Shown here: positions 57,139 through 57,317 of the stretch, in pieces
How the letters are laid out: each line of letters begins with the position of its first letter
Numbering within the stretch: position 1 is the stretch's first letter
Origin: Chromera velia
Lineage: Eukaryota; Sar; Chromeraceae
Reading direction: 5' to 3'
NCBI GenBank assembly: GCA_018398765.1
Contig: JAHBMJ010005891.1
Coordinates: 5,001 to 62,317 of the forward strand
Length of the DNA: 57,317 bases
Position numbers and translations under genes: made by a program
The notes under the pieces: generated by a model
Told to the model about the DNA's origin: nothing
Databases searched by the model: none
The model's input: the letters and a program-made list of their open reading frames with translations, nothing else

Positions 57139-57317
57139 TCAGAGCCCGCTTCCTTGTCCACGGAAAGCCTGGGCCCCAGATTTGGGCCTCTTTTTCCCCG
57201 CAAAGGGGGTTTTCTCATTCGTCTCTTCTGCATCGATTGCCGCGGCATCGGTCTGTTCTTGAGCAGCTCCAACAGTCTGAGCGCGAGGAGTCGTGAGACC
57301 TGTAAGACGACCCAATT
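57139..57317 (-). CDS. possible 3' end of a gene running off the window edge
   Basis: On the minus strand the window edge enters an open frame of 58 codons ending at a TGA at 57139. It has a hydrophilic, protein-like composition (LTTPRAQTVGAAQEQTDAAA, then a Lys/Gly-rich end GKKRPKSGAQAFRGQGSGL). No family is recognised. It could be a host gene or a retroelement polyprotein end. Confidence 0.3.
   Translation of the reverse strand, partial: LGRLTGLTTPRAQTVGAAQEQTDAAAIDAEETNEKTPFAGKKRPKSGAQAFRGQGSGL

Overview
The window looks like nuclear DNA of an alveolate, most likely a chromerid alga such as Chromera velia. This is inferred from style, not from a marker gene. The signs are spliced genes with pyrimidine-rich, TGCAG-ending introns, many TGCATGCA-type palindromes (a motif bound by apicomplexan and chromerid AP2 factors), dense compound microsatellites, a secretory-type leader ahead of a basic region, heptatricopeptide-like organellar repeats, and AT-rich islands holding transposon debris. 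Introns, splice phases and gene spacing rule out a bacterial contig.

Layout. 1-6039 is mostly intergenic, with one orphan exon of a CDC48/p97-type AAA ATPase on the minus strand (3476-3649). A 757-aa protein with a PH/GRAM-like N-terminal region (6040-8673, minus) and a divergent protein kinase (8994-13971, plus) diverge from a TGCATGCA-rich promoter region. After a 3.5-kb gap, a small RING-H2 protein (17463-18150, minus) diverges from an intronless 1128-aa, signal-peptide-bearing helical protein (18834-22220, plus).

The centre holds the two most striking genes. At 24141-26167 (minus) four exons with consistent phases encode a full-length 180-aa relative of Hcp, the tube protein of the bacterial type VI secretion system; one of its introns appears to use a GC donor. 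At 27567-41884 (plus) fifteen phase-consistent exons encode a protein of about 3466 aa. Its 6-kb sixth exon carries about 34 copies of a previously unfamiliar repeat of about 40-50 residues (TREPRGKVxRKxTGYPxxM followed by an acidic tract).

At 45876-53021 (plus) ten exons encode a 1283-aa heptatricopeptide-like protein, probably mitochondrial. From 53022 to the end the DNA is transposon territory: a decayed gag-like retroelement, a 394-bp TA-flanked MITE nested in it, and a 1.36-kb element with 20-bp inverted ends. A copia-type primer binding site lies in the AT-rich island near 44.9 kb. Three short hairpin elements sharing TTCTGTATGAAAG are inserted in introns, each flanked by a 13-27-bp direct repeat, and one of them has duplicated a splice donor.

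The genes do not form an obvious pathway; each is an independent eukaryotic unit. Exon boundaries were placed by hand from GT/AG sites, reading-frame continuity and family similarity, so terminal exons are less certain than internal ones.
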